Below, piece after piece: positions 1 to 10,500 of a stretch of 64,000 nucleotides of DNA. Each line of letters starts with the position of its first letter. Position 1 is the stretch's first letter. A program made the position numbers and the translations under genes. The DNA lies in assembly GCF_013155335.1 (NCBI RefSeq), contig NZ_JABJQZ010000002.1:672301-736300 (forward strand), read 5' to 3'. The notes beneath the pieces were generated by a model that saw only the letters and a program-made list of their open reading frames with translations, was not told the DNA's origin and ran no database searches. Source of the DNA: Nocardioides sp. zg-1230. GTDB lineage: Bacteria; Actinomycetota; Actinomycetes; Propionibacteriales; Nocardioidaceae.

Positions 1-3000
1 AAGACGTTGTCCTGGTAGTCGCAGTTGGCGCTGCCGCCGCCGCACCCGTTCTGGACGAAGTCCTGCCCCACGATGTAGGCCCCGGGGACGGTGCGCCCCC
101 CGATCTCGACCGGCCAGACGCGGATGCCGAGGTTGGCCGGGTCGCTCGACGTCGGCGCTTTGTTGCTGGTGTAGCCCGCGATCGTCAGCGGGAAGCTGCC
201 GCCCGGGTTGGCCTGCCCCTGCTGGAAGGGGGCCGTCGCGGGCGCGGTGCCGCTTTGGGCCACCCGGGGGTAGAACGACTGGCCCCACGCGCCGTCGTGC
301 GAGCCGGAGATCGGACTCGCGATGTTGTCGCCGGTCTCGCCGCAGCACCCGTGAAGCGCGGTCAGCTGGCGCGCGGTGACCGGCCGGGACGGGTCGAGCC
401 GCTTCCAGAGCAGGGAGCGGACCTCGTCGCCCTGCAGCGGGCCGCTGTAGGCGTCCTCGAGCGGCTCGCCTATGGACGTGGTCCAGCCGAAGACCCGGGC
501 GACCTCGGTCATGGTCGGCTCGACCCCGCCCTCGGGCTGCGGCTGCCAGTAGCCGCGCAGCTGAACGGGCAGCTCGGGCGCGTTGGCGGCGTTGGACGTG
601 ACGGTCATGGTCGCGCCGTACGCGCCGCGACTGCCCGCCCCGCCGAACCGCACACGCAAGTCGTGGCTGGCACCCGGTGCGACCGTGAGCGGCAACGTGG
701 TGTCGGGGGTGGTGAAGTTGGTCGTGCTGGTGCGCAGTCCCGGGGTGGGGTCGAGTGGAGCAGACAGGGCGAGGCCGGTCACGACGAGTGGGTCGTCGGG
801 ATCGGTGTTGCTGATCCGCAACGTCGCGGTGTCGTGTGTGACGGCGTTCGCATGGCTGGGCGTGCTCGTGGACTTGTTGTTGAGGTGGTGCATGACGAGG
901 AAGTCCTCGGCCATGCCGGGGACCACGGTGCCGTTGACCCGCTGCGCGTCCTGGTTGGCGATCGCGATCGCAGCCACGCTTCCGTCGACGATCGTGAGGG
1001 TGCGTGTGGCCGTGGTGTCGTTGCCGGCGGCGTCGGTGGCGGTGACGGTGACCGTGTGCGCGCCGAGCCCGGTGACCTCGAGGCGGTCGTCGGCCGGTCG
1101 GGTCACGTCCTTGCCGTCCAACGTCCAGTCGACGAACTCGATGCCCGACCCGCCGCGGTCGGTCACGTCGGCGACGACCGTCGCCGAGCGGACGTAGCCC
1201 CCAGCGCCGCTGACGCCCGTGACGGACAGGTCGACGGTCGGCGGGATGACGTCGACCTCCGACCCCGACGCGACGCTGACCCACTGCACCTTGGTGTTGC
1301 TGCCGGTGGAGGCAAGGGTGAGCCTGCCGTCGGCCACCTCGACCGTGGTAGTCGCCACCCGGTAGTCACCGGCGCCCGAGGGGACGAAGCCCGAGACGAG
1401 GGGCACCCCCTCGGCCGCGAGGCCGTGCGAGGAGTCGGCGTAGCCGGGGTCACCCACCGAGGCGGTGACGGTGTAGGTGCCGTCGGCGAGTGCGAGCTCC
1501 CACTCCCCGTCGACGACCCCGGCGACCTCGGTGTCGTCCACGATCATGAGCGTGCTCGTCAGTGGGTCCGGGTCTTGCGTGCGGACACGGGTGTCGGCGG
1601 TCTTGGCCGCCCCGCCCTCGGTGCGCACCCAGCCGTAGCCGCGCGCTTCGGTGAACAGCTCACCGGTGTCGGCCGACCATCCGGCCGGAGTCGGCGCGGA
1701 GGCGGGCTGGAAGCTCACCTGGGCGACCGTCTCCCCACCACCGCCGCTCGTGACGGGGGTGATCTCCAGGTAGTCGAGCTTGGTGTTGGTGCCGCCGACG
1801 GCGTCGACGGTGAGCTCGCCGTCGGCGACCTCGACGACCTGCGTGCCGGTCGCGTGGTGGCCCGCGCTCCCCGCCGGCCCGCTGGGAACGTGCGGGGCGG
1901 CGAGCAGCGGCACGCCCTCGATGCGCACCTGGTGGGCCTCGGGGTCGGCATTGGTGGCGGGGTCGCCCAGCGCGCCGGTCACCTGGTAGGTGCCGTCCGC
2001 CAGCGCGAGCTCCCACGTGCCGGTGTTGCAGTTGTTGGCCGTGCAGTTGGGTGCGCTCTGCTGCTGGTACTGCATGTGCATGAACGTGTCGAGGCGCTGG
2101 TCCGCGGCGAGGTTGCGGTCGCGGCCCGACGTCGTGCGCCCCTCGGGAGCCGATGTCGTGGCGTTGATCCAGCCGTAGGTCAGGCCGCCCTGGTCGGTGA
2201 GGGTCCTCGCCCCGTACGCCTGTCCGAAGTCACGCAGGTAGCCGGTCGGCACCGGCGCGGCCTCGCTCTGGAAGTTGACCCGGATGCCCTGGCCCGGGGG
2301 CTGGGTGCCACCGGCGGGCTCGACGTTGCGCACGATGAAGACCACGTCGTTGTAGTCGAAGCCGGAGGTGTGCTCCTCGGTCGCGACGACGTAGGCGTGC
2401 GGGACGCGCTGTGCACCCTCGACGAGCGGGTAGACGCGGACGTGGTTGCCGATCGCGCCGCTGAACGTGTTGAGCGAGTCCTGGCTGTGCACCAGGCGGT
2501 TGGCGAAGAAGGGCCAGCGCGAGACGAAACCGAACGTCGCCTGGCCGGGGTCGAACTGCAGCGCCCCGGTCGTGGTCGGCGTCAGAGTCTGCCCGTTGGA
2601 GGCGGGCGAGTTCGACACCGAGAACAGCGGTTGCCGGTCGGCGGGCGCGGCGTCGTCGTACCACGAGACCTCGGTCACCGGGTTGGTGTCGGTGGGTCCG
2701 AAGACCGAGATCGGCTCGACCGTGACGGGGCCGTCGGCGAAGCGGGTGAAGGTCTCCACGTCGATGCTGTCGCCGAGGGTGGGGGAGACGCGCTCGCTCG
2801 AGCTGGAGTGGATCTCGTTGGAGGTGTCGTTGTCGTCCCCGGTGTCGATGCCGAGCTCCCACGCGTCGAAGACGTACTGCAGGGAGGGCTCCGCCGAGCC
2901 GCCGAGGCCGTCGGTGCCGAGGCCGCGCAGCGAGACGGACGGCGCGCTGCCGGCGCTGAGGGACAAGCCCAGGGAGGCGGGTGCGACGCCCTCGCTGCTC

Positions 3001-6000
3001 GGGTCGAAGCCGATCTGGACGGTCATGGAGGCTCCCGGCGCGAGCGTGGCCGGCAGCGGAGTGCTGGTGGTCCGGGAGTACGCCGCCGCGCCGGCGCCGC
3101 TGACGTCGGCCGCGGTCACCGTGGTGGCCTCGCTCCCGTCGTTGGTCACCCTCACGGTCCCGAGGGTCCGCGAGCCGGCCGAGGTCACCTGGTTGCCCAC
3201 CAGACGACGGGTGCTCAGCGAGACGTCCGCCCCGCCCTGGCCGTCGGGCACCCGCAGCAGGTAGAGCCGCGGCTGACCGCTGCTCTGGTCGTAGGAGTTG
3301 ACGTAGAGGTTGCCGGTGTCGAGGTCCTCGACGATGTCCAGCGGGTCGTCGAAGCCGGAGAAGCCGCCGATCGTGGATCCGGCCTGGCCCCCCTCGACCT
3401 GGCCGTTGTCAGCGGCCTCGAGCGTGAAGACGTCGTCGAAGTTGGAGAACCGCACGACCATCAGACGACCCTTGAGTTTGCCCCCGAACGTGTTGGAGCG
3501 GTACTCGATGATGCCGTTGGGTGACTTGTTGAACTCGAAGTCGTAGGCCCACCCGCGGTAGTTGCGGTCGGGCGCCACCGAGGCGGCGTACTTCGAGCCG
3601 CCCGAGCCGGCGCCCTCGGGGTTTCCGCCGTTGTTGAGGACCCACTCGCAGCGCGAGGGGTTGGGGTGGCCGTAGTAGCCGCCGGCGTCGACGTCGAAGA
3701 GGAAGTCACGCTGGGTGTTGTGGTTGGTCACCGCCGGGACGCTCGGTGAGGTGTAGGGCGTTCCGTCGATGCGTCGCGTCGCGCACTCGGACGTGACGTC
3801 GCCTCCGGGGACCTGGCCGGTTCGGGTGAGGGTGCCGCCGCTGGCGGTGACGCCCGGGCTGTTGCCGCCGCTTGCGGTGCCGTTGGTCGGCACGTAGAGG
3901 CTGCCGTTGGAGGCGTGCACGAGGTCATAGGCGTTGCGGATGCCCGTGGCGTAGATCTTCAGCGGCGCACCATTGGCGAAGGGGTCGTAGGAGCCGCCCT
4001 TGTCGACGGTCTGGACGTCGACCGGTCCGGAGGCCTGCACCCGTTGCCAGGTGGCTGCCGGGTCGAAGGTGAGCATGGCTGCGGTCAGCAGCGTCTCGCC
4101 CCGGTTGCCCCATGCGCCGTCGGGATCTCCCGCGGCTTGGTTGGAGCCCTGGAGGAAGTAGAGCTGCCCGCCGGGGCCGTAGGAGATCGAGTTGGACAGG
4201 TGGTCCTTCTGCGAGCGGGGGAGGTTGACGAAGACGTCGGACACCACGGGGTTGGACACCCCGCCCGAGAAGTCGACGCGGCTGAGCTTGGATCCGAACG
4301 CCTGCGATTCGTTCCCGATGTTGGCCGTCGCGTGGGTCACCCACGCCACGCTGGGGTCGGTGCGGTCGAAGACGAGCCCGACCGCAGCGCGGCCCAGGAA
4401 GGCGTTGATCGGCTGCTCGGCACCGAGCGTCCCGTCCGCGTTGATCGGGTAGCGGAACATGCCCTGCCCGATGGTGGTGGCCCACAGGTGACCCTGGTGG
4501 ACGACCAGCGAGGCGAAGTACTTGCCGTTCTTGCCGAGGTCGACCTTCTGGAAGTCCACGCCGGTGACCGGGTCGAAGGTGCCGTCGGGCGGCTCCACCT
4601 CACCGGTGCCCGTGGTGAAGAGGGACCGGAACGGGACGAACGTGCGACCGCGGGTGTCCTTCACCCCGTCGACGACGAAGCGGTAGGTCGTGCTGGGCTT
4701 GAGGTCGCCGGTCTGTTGGAAGTTGATCGAGTCCCCGCCACCGGTGGTGTTGCGGTTGCCCCCGACCTCGACGTCGGGCGCGCTGCCCGGGACGACCTCG
4801 AAGAGCCGCACGCTGTCCGCGGTGACCGTCGCCGGGTCGACCGGACCAGGCTCGGCGCTCGTGCCGACCAGGTGCACGTCGCTCGCGACACCCTCGCCCA
4901 GCGGCGCGCCGAGCGACCGGTTGGCCGGGCGTGCCTGCACGACGAACGGCAGGGGGTCGGCCGTGGTCGTGCTGGCCGAGCGGATCTCGACGTAGGCGAG
5001 CTTCGTGTTGGTGCCACCGGTGGCGTTGATCGTCAGCTCGCCGTCGACCACCCCGACGCGCGTGGTGGCGGTCTCGAACTCGGCGGAGGCAGTGCCGGTG
5101 AACCCCTCGACCAGCGCGGAGTTCTCGACGTTGACCGCGTGGAGACTGTCATAGCTCGTGGCCCCCGGCTGGTCGCCGACCGCGACCGTCACGTCGTACG
5201 TCCCGTTGTCGACCGCGAACTGCCAGTCACCGTCCTGGCACACGTTGGGCGGGCAAGCGGCGTTGGGCACGTCGGCGAACTGCATGTGGATGATGGAGTC
5301 GAGCCGCGGGTCCACGCCGGTCCGTCCGCGCACCCGGCCGTTCCCGACGAGCGAGAGCGCCTCCTCGCTGTTCTCCTTGACCCAGCCGAAGACGTGCTCG
5401 CCGCCACCCTGCTGGGCGCCGGTGCGCTGGCCGTAGGCCTGGCCGTAGTCCTTCAGGTAGCCGGCGACCGGCGTGCCGGCCTCGGAGGTGAAGTCGACCT
5501 TGACGTCGAGCGGGGTGAACGGCTCCACCACCCCACCGATGAGCTCGGCGGAGAAGTCGGCGAAGGACACCACGACCTGGTCGGTGGCTGCGGCTGCGCG
5601 CTTGGTGGCGTACAGGCCACCGAAGCTGACCGGTCCACCCGTCCCGGAGGGCAGGTCGGCACCGGCCAGGAACGCCTCTGGCACGGGCAGCTGGGTCGAG
5701 CCGTCGGTGTTGGCCGCGTCCGTCAGGACCGTCGGCTGGCCGTCACCCACGGCGTAGGAGCCGCGCACCACCGGCTGCGCGCCGGAGCCGTCGACCTGCA
5801 GGACCAGGCGCACGCGCTGACCGCTCGGGAAGGGGGTCGAGTTGAGCTCGTAGGTGGTGGCCGGCTGCGCGATCCCGCCGACCTCCTTGAGCAGCTGCAC
5901 CTTGTTGGTCGTCGCTGTGATCCGCACCACGGCCAGCTTGACGTAGTTGTCCTCGTCGAGGCCGAACCACAGTCCGCCCTGCTGGCTCTGCGTGCTGGTC

Positions 6001-9000
6001 GTCGCTCCGGTGCTCGGGAAGGTCGGGTCGACCACGGTCGTCGCGAGCTCGTAGCCGGCGGTGCCGCCCGCGAGGCCGACACCCAGGGTGTTGAGCTGCG
6101 AGTTGGTGCCGGCGCTGTCGGCCGGACGCCGGTAGGCGATGCCCTTGGTCGCGGTGATCCGCAGGTTGCCGGCCGACTGCGCGAGCAGGCCGGGCTCGAA
6201 GCCGGGTACGTCGGGCGTGCTGGGCGTCGTCGGGGCGGGAGCCTGGTCCACGTTGCCGCGGGTCGACGGGTCGTCCACGATCGTGAAACCGGTGCCGGCC
6301 AGGCCGCTCTGCGAGCTGTCGAAGTCGAGCACGTATGGGGTGTCGACCCGCACCGTGGAGCAGGGCTCCGTGGTGATCGGGAGGCAGGGTGCGCCGGGCT
6401 CCGCGACGGTGATCCGGATGGTCCGGGTGCCGGTCGATCGACCGTCCGAGGCGGTCACGACAACGTCGTACGGGCTTGCGCTCGACGTGCCGACGGCCGG
6501 CGTGCCCGCCAGGGTGGCCGTGCCGTCACCGTTGTCGGTGAGGGCGAGGCCCTCGACGTCGAGGTCCGAGGTGATGGTCACCTCGTCACCCTCGGCGTCG
6601 GTCGCGGTGACGGTGACCGGGTCGAGAGCCACACCCTCGACGGCCGCGACGTCGCCGACCGGTGCGATCACCGGTGCCGTGTTGGGGACCTCGTGCGCCT
6701 GGGCCGAGAAGTCGCCGAACGTCACGGGCGTCACGTCGCCGACGGCGGCGTTGCGCTTGGTGGCGAACAACCCGGCGAAGGACTGGGCCGCATCGCCGCC
6801 GACCGCCGTGCCGTCCAGGAAGGACTGCGGCGCGGCGACCGCATCGGTGTCGACGGTGTTGGTCGGGTCGACGAGCAGCGTGCGCGTGCCGGCACCGACG
6901 GTGTAGAAGAGCTGGGCCTGCCCGCCGGAGCCCGCCGTGTCCACGACCTGCAGCTCGAGACGGACGTCCTGCCCGCTCGGGAACGCCGCGCTGTTCAGCT
7001 CGAACTCGGTGCCCGGGGTGGCGACACCGCCCACCTCGCGCAGCAGCTGGACCTTGTTGGTGGTCGCGGAGACCCGGGACACCACGGCTTTGACGTAGTC
7101 GTCCTCGCCGAGGCCGAACCACAGCCCGCCCTGCTGGGCGCCGTTCGTGCTCCCCGGGAAGGTCGGCGCCACGATCGTGGTGGTGAGGTCGTAGCCGGTC
7201 GCGGAGCCACGCACGCCGACGCCGAGGGCGTTCAGCTGCGCGTTGGGCGCGGTCGCCGCCGGGCTCTGCCCGGGCGCGCGGTACATGATGCCCTTGGTGG
7301 AGGTGATCGTGAGCTGCTCGTCGCCGGCCGTGAGCAGACCGGGCTCGAAGCCGGGGGCGTCGGCGTACGTCGGGGTGGCGGGGGCCGGCGCCTGGTCGAC
7401 GCCCAAGCGCAGCGACGGCGGGTCGACCATCGTGAAACCGGTGTCGTCGAGACCGCCCTCGTCGCCGGTGAAGGCGAGCGAGAAGGGCAGGTCGACGGCG
7501 AGGTCGGCACACTCGAGTGTGGACCGCTTAGGGCACGGGGTGGCCGGTGCGGCCGCCACCACGACCTCGAAGGTGGCAGTGTCCTCGCCACCGTTGCCGT
7601 CGGTGACGCTCACGGTGACCGTGGACGTGCCCTCCTCGGTCGGCGTGCCGGTGAGTGCGACGCCGGTGGTGGTGCCGGTGCCGGTCATCCCGGCCGGCAG
7701 GCCTGTGACGGTGCGGGTGAGCTCGTCCCCCTCTTCGTCCGTGGCGGGCACGAGCACGATGGTGTCCACGGCTTCGCCCACGGTCGCCTCGACCCTGGCC
7801 GGGGTCGGGTCGCCGGCCACGGGAGCGTCGTTGACCTCCTCGACGGTGATGGCGAAGGTGTCGCTCGCCTCGGCGCCGTCGGAGTCCTCCGCGGTGACGG
7901 TCACCGAGAAGGTGCCGCCGACGGTGGGGGTGCCGCCGACGACACCGGCCTCGGCGTCGAAGGACAAGCCGGCGGGCAGGCCCTCGACGGTGACGACGGG
8001 CTCGCCGTCCTCCTCGTCGGTCGCGGTCACCGCGACCGGGTCGACCGCCTCGCCCTCGACCGCGGTCACGTCGTCGAGCGGCGCGAGCACCGGTGCGTCG
8101 TTGACGGGGGTGACGGTGATGGTGAGGGTCTCGGCCGAGGAGAGGCTGCCGTCGCTCGCGGTCACGGTGACCGGGAAGCTGCCGGACCGCTCCGGGGTGC
8201 CGACGACCCGGCTGCCGTCGAGGCGGACCCCGGCCGGCAGGCCGGAGGCGGTCAGCGTGACGGGGTCACCCTCAGGGTCGGTGGCCTCTACGGTGATCGG
8301 CTTGATCGCCTGGTCCTCGTCGGTGCTCACGTCGGGCAGCGCCGTGATGACCGGCGCCTCGTCGACGTCGGTCACCGTCACGGCCACGGTGGCCTCGTTG
8401 CTGAGCAGGCCCGCGCTGGCGCGCACCGTGAGGTCATAGGCCTTGACGTCCTCGAAGTCGACCGGGGCGGCCAGGGTGAGCTCCCCGGTGGCCGCGTCGA
8501 GCGTGAACCGGCCGGCGCCGTTGCCCGCCGTGATGGAGTAGGAGACGGTGTCGTCGTCGGGGTCAGTGGCCTCGACCGTGCCGACGATGGCGCCGGCGGC
8601 GGCCGACTCGGAGACCTCGAGCTGCTGGTCGTCGATCACGGGAGCGCGGTCGTCGCGCGGCGTCACGTTGACCGTGATGGTCGCGTCGACGCCGGTCCGG
8701 CCGGGGGCGTCCTTGACGGTGGCGGTGAAGGTCCTCACGCCCGCGGAGGCGGTCGCCGCGTCGCTCTTCACGGTCACGGTGCCGTCAGCAGCAACAGCGA
8801 AGTCAGCGTCTGCGCTGGAGAAGGCGAGCGTCGCCGTCTCCTCGTCGGAGGCCGTCAGCGTGCCGACGCGTCCTCCGACAGCCGTGCCCTGACCGACGGT
8901 GAGAGTCTGGTCCGGCATCACCGGCGCGTCGTCGACCTCGGTGGCGGTGACGGTGAACGTCGTCGCCGCCGGCGTCGAGGTGCCGTCGGTGGCCGACACC

Positions 9001-10472
9001 GTCACCGTGGCCTTGCCGGCGCGGGTCGGGGTTCCGGCGACCCGGCCGGCGTCGTACGTCAGGCCGCTGGGCAAACCGGTCACGGTGATCGTGACGTCCT
9101 CGCTTTCGGGGTCGGTGGCAGCGAGAGCGATCGGGCTGATCGGCTGGTCCTCGGGGGTCGTGACGTCCTCGACGCCGTCGATGACCGGGGACTCGTCGAC
9201 GTCGGTGACGGCGATGGAGACGGTGGCTGTGTCGCTGAGCCGCCCGTCGCTCGCGCGGACGACCACGGTGCGGGTGGAGCCGGCCTCGTGGTCCAGCGGT
9301 GCCGTCGTGGTGACGACACCGGTCGCGGGGTCGATGGCGAAGCCGTCGCCTGCCACGCTCCACGTCAGTCGGTCCCCGTCCGGGTCGTCGCCGACGACCG
9401 TGCCGACGCGGGCGCCGGCCGGGCCCTCGGCGACCTGCATGGACGCGTCGTCCACGACGGGGGCCCGGTTGTCCGGCGCCGGCTCGCGAACGACGCCCAG
9501 GGCGAGCACCTCCCAAGCCGAGGTGTCGAGGCCGTCGTCGGTCCGGAAGCGGGGGGCGTAGGCGCCGACCGAGCCCGCGGGCGGCGTCCCGGAGACGACG
9601 CCGGTGGCGCGGTCGAGCTCGAGCCACGCAGGCAGGGTCGACGCGTCCGCGCGGTAGGAGACCGGCTCGGGCGCGCCGTCGGGGTCCGCGCCGACGAGCT
9701 GGACGCTCAGGGCGCTCCCAATGGTTGCGGCGCGCGCACCGGGGGCGGTGAGGGTGGGTGCCTGGTTGCGCACGGTGAGCCGGTAGGAGACCGAGGCGAC
9801 GGCCAGGCCGTCGGAGACCTGGCTGGTGACCTGCCACCCCATCCCCACCGCGGAGGAGGGCACCGTCCCGGTGACGGCGCCGGTGGCGGGCGACGCTGCC
9901 AACCAGGCGGGGCTGCCCGCCGGCGTGCGCCCGGTGAGGGGGGCGAACGTGGTGACCCACGTGAGCTCGCGCGGGCCGCCGTCACGGTCGGTGGCCGACG
10001 GGGTGACGCGCACCGGGGCGCCGGCGGTCGCGACGACGTCGGCGACCGGAGCCACCACGGGAGCGCCGTTGCGCCGGACCCGGACGGTGAATCGCTCGCG
10101 GTCGGACCGGCGTCCGTCGGTGACGGTCAGCACGACGCGGTAGCGGCGCCCCTCGGCGGACTCGGGTGCGCGTCCCTTGAGGACGCCGGTGCGCTTGCTG
10201 AACCTGGCCCAACGCGGCTTGCCCGCGACCCTGAACCGCAGGCGCCGCTCCGGACCGTCGGGGTCGGTGGCGCGCGGCCGGACCACCAGGCGCTCCCCGA
10301 TGACGAGGTTCGCGTTGCCGATGGAGGCCAGGCGCGGGGCCTTCGGACCCGACGGCGCTGCGGCGACCGGGCCGAGGCCGGTCAGGACCAGGACGGCCAA
10401 GAGCAGCGCCGTCAGCGCGGTGCGCTGGGTCCGGGTCGAGCAGGCACGGTTGGAACGGTTGTTCTGCGACAC
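1..10472 (-). CDS. Giant secreted multidomain protein, N-terminal 3,490 codons (partial, runs off left edge)
   Basis: One uninterrupted frame starts at GTG 10472 and is still open at position 1. Residues 1-39 form a signal peptide (Arg-rich start, Leu/Val core, VAAA end). Approximate domain order: putative-Ig/cadherin-like repeats (45-975); two closely similar concanavalin-like lectin units (980-1265, 1362-1630); malectin-like unit (1650-1825); SbsA-type Ig-like domain (1840-1950); sugar-dehydrogenase/NHL-like beta-propeller (1960-2410, with IYATGIRNAYDL); choice-of-anchor D domain (2418-2495); DUF4114-like segment ending FDYNDVVF (about 2700); two more malectin-like units (2728-2895, 2910-3065); Ig-like domain (3078-3166); second anchor-like domain. 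It is probably an exported cell-surface or matrix carbohydrate-binding protein. Whether the propeller is catalytic cannot be told. The C-terminus and any sorting signal lie outside the window. Antisense open frames here are shadows. Confidence 0.9.
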   Translation of the reverse strand, partial: MSQNNRSNRACSTRTQRTALTALLLAVLVLTGLGPVAAAPSGPKAPRLASIGNANLVIGERLVVRPRATDPDGPERRLRFRVAGKPRWARFSKRTGVLKGRAPESAEGRRYRVVLTVTDGRRSDRERFTVRVRRNGAPVVAPVADVVATAGAPVRVTPSATDRDGGPRELTWVTTFAPLTGRTPAGSPAWLAASPATGAVTGTVPSSAVGMGWQVTSQVSDGLAVASVSYRLTVRNQAPTLTAPGARAATIGSALSVQLVGADPDGAPEPVSYRADASTLPAWLELDRATGVVSGTPPAGSVGAYAPRFRTDDGLDTSAWEVLALGVVREPAPDNRAPVVDDASMQVAEGPAGARVGTVVGDDPDGDRLTWSVAGDGFAIDPATGVVTTTAPLDHEAGSTRTVVVRASDGRLSDTATVSIAVTDVDESPVIDGVEDVTTPEDQPISPIALAATDPESEDVTITVTGLPSGLTYDAGRVAGTPTRAGKATVTVSATDGTSTPAATTFTVTATEVDDAPVMPDQTLTVGQGTAVGGRVGTLTASDEETATLAFSSADADFAVAADGTVTVKSDAATASAGVRTFTATVKDAPGRTGVDATITVNVTPRDDRAPVIDDQQLEVSESAAAGAIVGTVEATDPDDDTVSYSITAGNGAGRFTLDAATGELTLAAPVDFEDVKAYDLTVRASAGLLSNEATVAVTVTDVDEAPVITALPDVSTDEDQAIKPITVEATDPEGDPVTLTASGLPAGVRLDGSRVVGTPERSGSFPVTVTASDGSLSSAETLTITVTPVNDAPVLAPLDDVTAVEGEAVDPVAVTATDEEDGEPVVTVEGLPAGLSFDAEAGVVGGTPTVGGTFSVTVTAEDSDGAEASDTFAITVEEVNDAPVAGDPTPARVEATVGEAVDTIVLVPATDEEGDELTRTVTGLPAGMTGTGTTTGVALTGTPTEEGTSTVTVSVTDGNGGEDTATFEVVVAAAPATPCPKRSTLECADLAVDLPFSLAFTGDEGGLDDTGFTMVDPPSLRLGVDQAPAPATPTYADAPGFEPGLLTAGDEQLTITSTKGIMYRAPGQSPAATAPNAQLNALGVGVRGSATGYDLTTTIVAPTFPGSTNGAQQGGLWFGLGEDDYVKAVVSRVSATTNKVQLLREVGGVATPGTEFELNSAAFPSGQDVRLELQVVDTAGSGGQAQLFYTVGAGTRTLLVDPTNTVDTDAVAAPQSFLDGTAVGGDAAQSFAGLFATKRNAAVGDVTPVTFGDFSAQAHEVPNTAPVIAPVGDVAAVEGVALDPVTVTATDAEGDEVTITSDLDVEGLALTDNGDGTATLAGTPAVGTSSASPYDVVVTASDGRSTGTRTIRITVAEPGAPCLPITTEPCSTVRVDTPYVLDFDSSQSGLAGTGFTIVDDPSTRGNVDQAPAPTTPSTPDVPGFEPGLLAQSAGNLRITATKGIAYRRPADSAGTNSQLNTLGVGLAGGTAGYELATTVVDPTFPSTGATTSTQSQQGGLWFGLDEDNYVKLAVVRITATTNKVQLLKEVGGIAQPATTYELNSTPFPSGQRVRLVLQVDGSGAQPVVRGSYAVGDGQPTVLTDAANTDGSTQLPVPEAFLAGADLPSGTGGPVSFGGLYATKRAAAATDQVVVSFADFSAELIGGVVEPFTPLDVKVDFTSEAGTPVAGYLKDYGQAYGQRTGAQQGGGEHVFGWVKENSEEALSLVGNGRVRGRTGVDPRLDSIIHMQFADVPNAACPPNVCQDGDWQFAVDNGTYDVTVAVGDQPGATSYDSLHAVNVENSALVEGFTGTASAEFETATTRVGVVDGELTINATGGTNTKLAYVEIRSASTTTADPLPFVVQARPANRSLGAPLGEGVASDVHLVGTSAEPGPVDPATVTADSVRLFEVVPGSAPDVEVGGNRNTTGGGDSINFQQTGDLKPSTTYRFVVDGVKDTRGRTFVPFRSLFTTGTGEVEPPDGTFDPVTGVDFQKVDLGKNGKYFASLVVHQGHLWATTIGQGMFRYPINADGTLGAEQPINAFLGRAAVGLVFDRTDPSVAWVTHATANIGNESQAFGSKLSRVDFSGGVSNPVVSDVFVNLPRSQKDHLSNSISYGPGGQLYFLQGSNQAAGDPDGAWGNRGETLLTAAMLTFDPAATWQRVQASGPVDVQTVDKGGSYDPFANGAPLKIYATGIRNAYDLVHASNGSLYVPTNGTASGGNSPGVTASGGTLTRTGQVPGGDVTSECATRRIDGTPYTSPSVPAVTNHNTQRDFLFDVDAGGYYGHPNPSRCEWVLNNGGNPEGAGSGGSKYAASVAPDRNYRGWAYDFEFNKSPNGIIEYRSNTFGGKLKGRLMVVRFSNFDDVFTLEAADNGQVEGGQAGSTIGGFSGFDDPLDIVEDLDTGNLYVNSYDQSSGQPRLYLLRVPDGQGGADVSLSTRRLVGNQVTSAGSRTLGTVRVTNDGSEATTVTAADVSGAGAAAYSRTTSTPLPATLAPGASMTVQIGFDPSSEGVAPASLGLSLSAGSAPSVSLRGLGTDGLGGSAEPSLQYVFDAWELGIDTGDDNDTSNEIHSSSSERVSPTLGDSIDVETFTRFADGPVTVEPISVFGPTDTNPVTEVSWYDDAAPADRQPLFSVSNSPASNGQTLTPTTTGALQFDPGQATFGFVSRWPFFANRLVHSQDSLNTFSGAIGNHVRVYPLVEGAQRVPHAYVVATEEHTSGFDYNDVVFIVRNVEPAGGTQPPGQGIRVNFQSEAAPVPTGYLRDFGQAYGARTLTDQGGLTYGWINATTSAPEGRTTSGRDRNLAADQRLDTFMHMQYQQQSAPNCTANNCNTGTWELALADGTYQVTGALGDPATNADPEAHQVRIEGVPLLAAPHVPSGPAGSAGHHATGTQVVEVADGELTVDAVGGTNTKLDYLEITPVTSGGGGETVAQVSFQPASAPTPAGWSADTGELFTEARGYGWVRTEGGAAKTADTRVRTQDPDPLTSTLMIVDDTEVAGVVDGEWELALADGTYTVTASVGDPGYADSSHGLAAEGVPLVSGFVPSGAGDYRVATTTVEVADGRLTLASTGSNTKVQWVSVASGSEVDVIPPTVDLSVTGVSGAGGYVRSATVVADVTDRGGSGIEFVDWTLDGKDVTRPADDRLEVTGLGAHTVTVTATDAAGNDTTATRTLTIVDGSVAAIAIANQDAQRVNGTVVPGMAEDFLVMHHLNNKSTSTPSHANAVTHDTATLRISNTDPDDPLVVTGLALSAPLDPTPGLRTSTTNFTTPDTTLPLTVAPGASHDLRVRFGGAGSRGAYGATMTVTSNAANAPELPVQLRGYWQPQPEGGVEPTMTEVARVFGWTTSIGEPLEDAYSGPLQGDEVRSLLWKRLDPSRPVTARQLTALHGCCGETGDNIASPISGSHDGAWGQSFYPRVAQSGTAPATAPFQQGQANPGGSFPLTIAGYTSNKAPTSSDPANLGIRVWPVEIGGRTVPGAYIVGQDFVQNGCGGGSANCDYQDNV
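5560..7530 (-). repeat. Tandem duplication of a concanavalin-like lectin unit inside the giant gene
   Basis: Two units of about 270-290 residues (coding about 7530-6680 and 6390-5560) share long stretches, including QAPAP, PGFEPGLL, TKGI.YR, LGVG, QQGGLWFGL.EDNYVK-type and TTNKVQLL.EVGG motifs. They are separated by one cadherin/Ig-like repeat. The similarity by eye is well above that of the surrounding Ig-like repeats, which suggests a recent internal duplication. The fold assignment is inferred from the pattern. Confidence 0.75.
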
Positions 10473-10500
10473 GACGAAATCCCCACGAGATCCCCCACGG

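Noticed and set aside
255..3524. Plus-strand open frame of about 1,090 codons
   Set aside because: Same reason: a GC-driven shadow opposite the propeller and malectin-like part of the giant gene.
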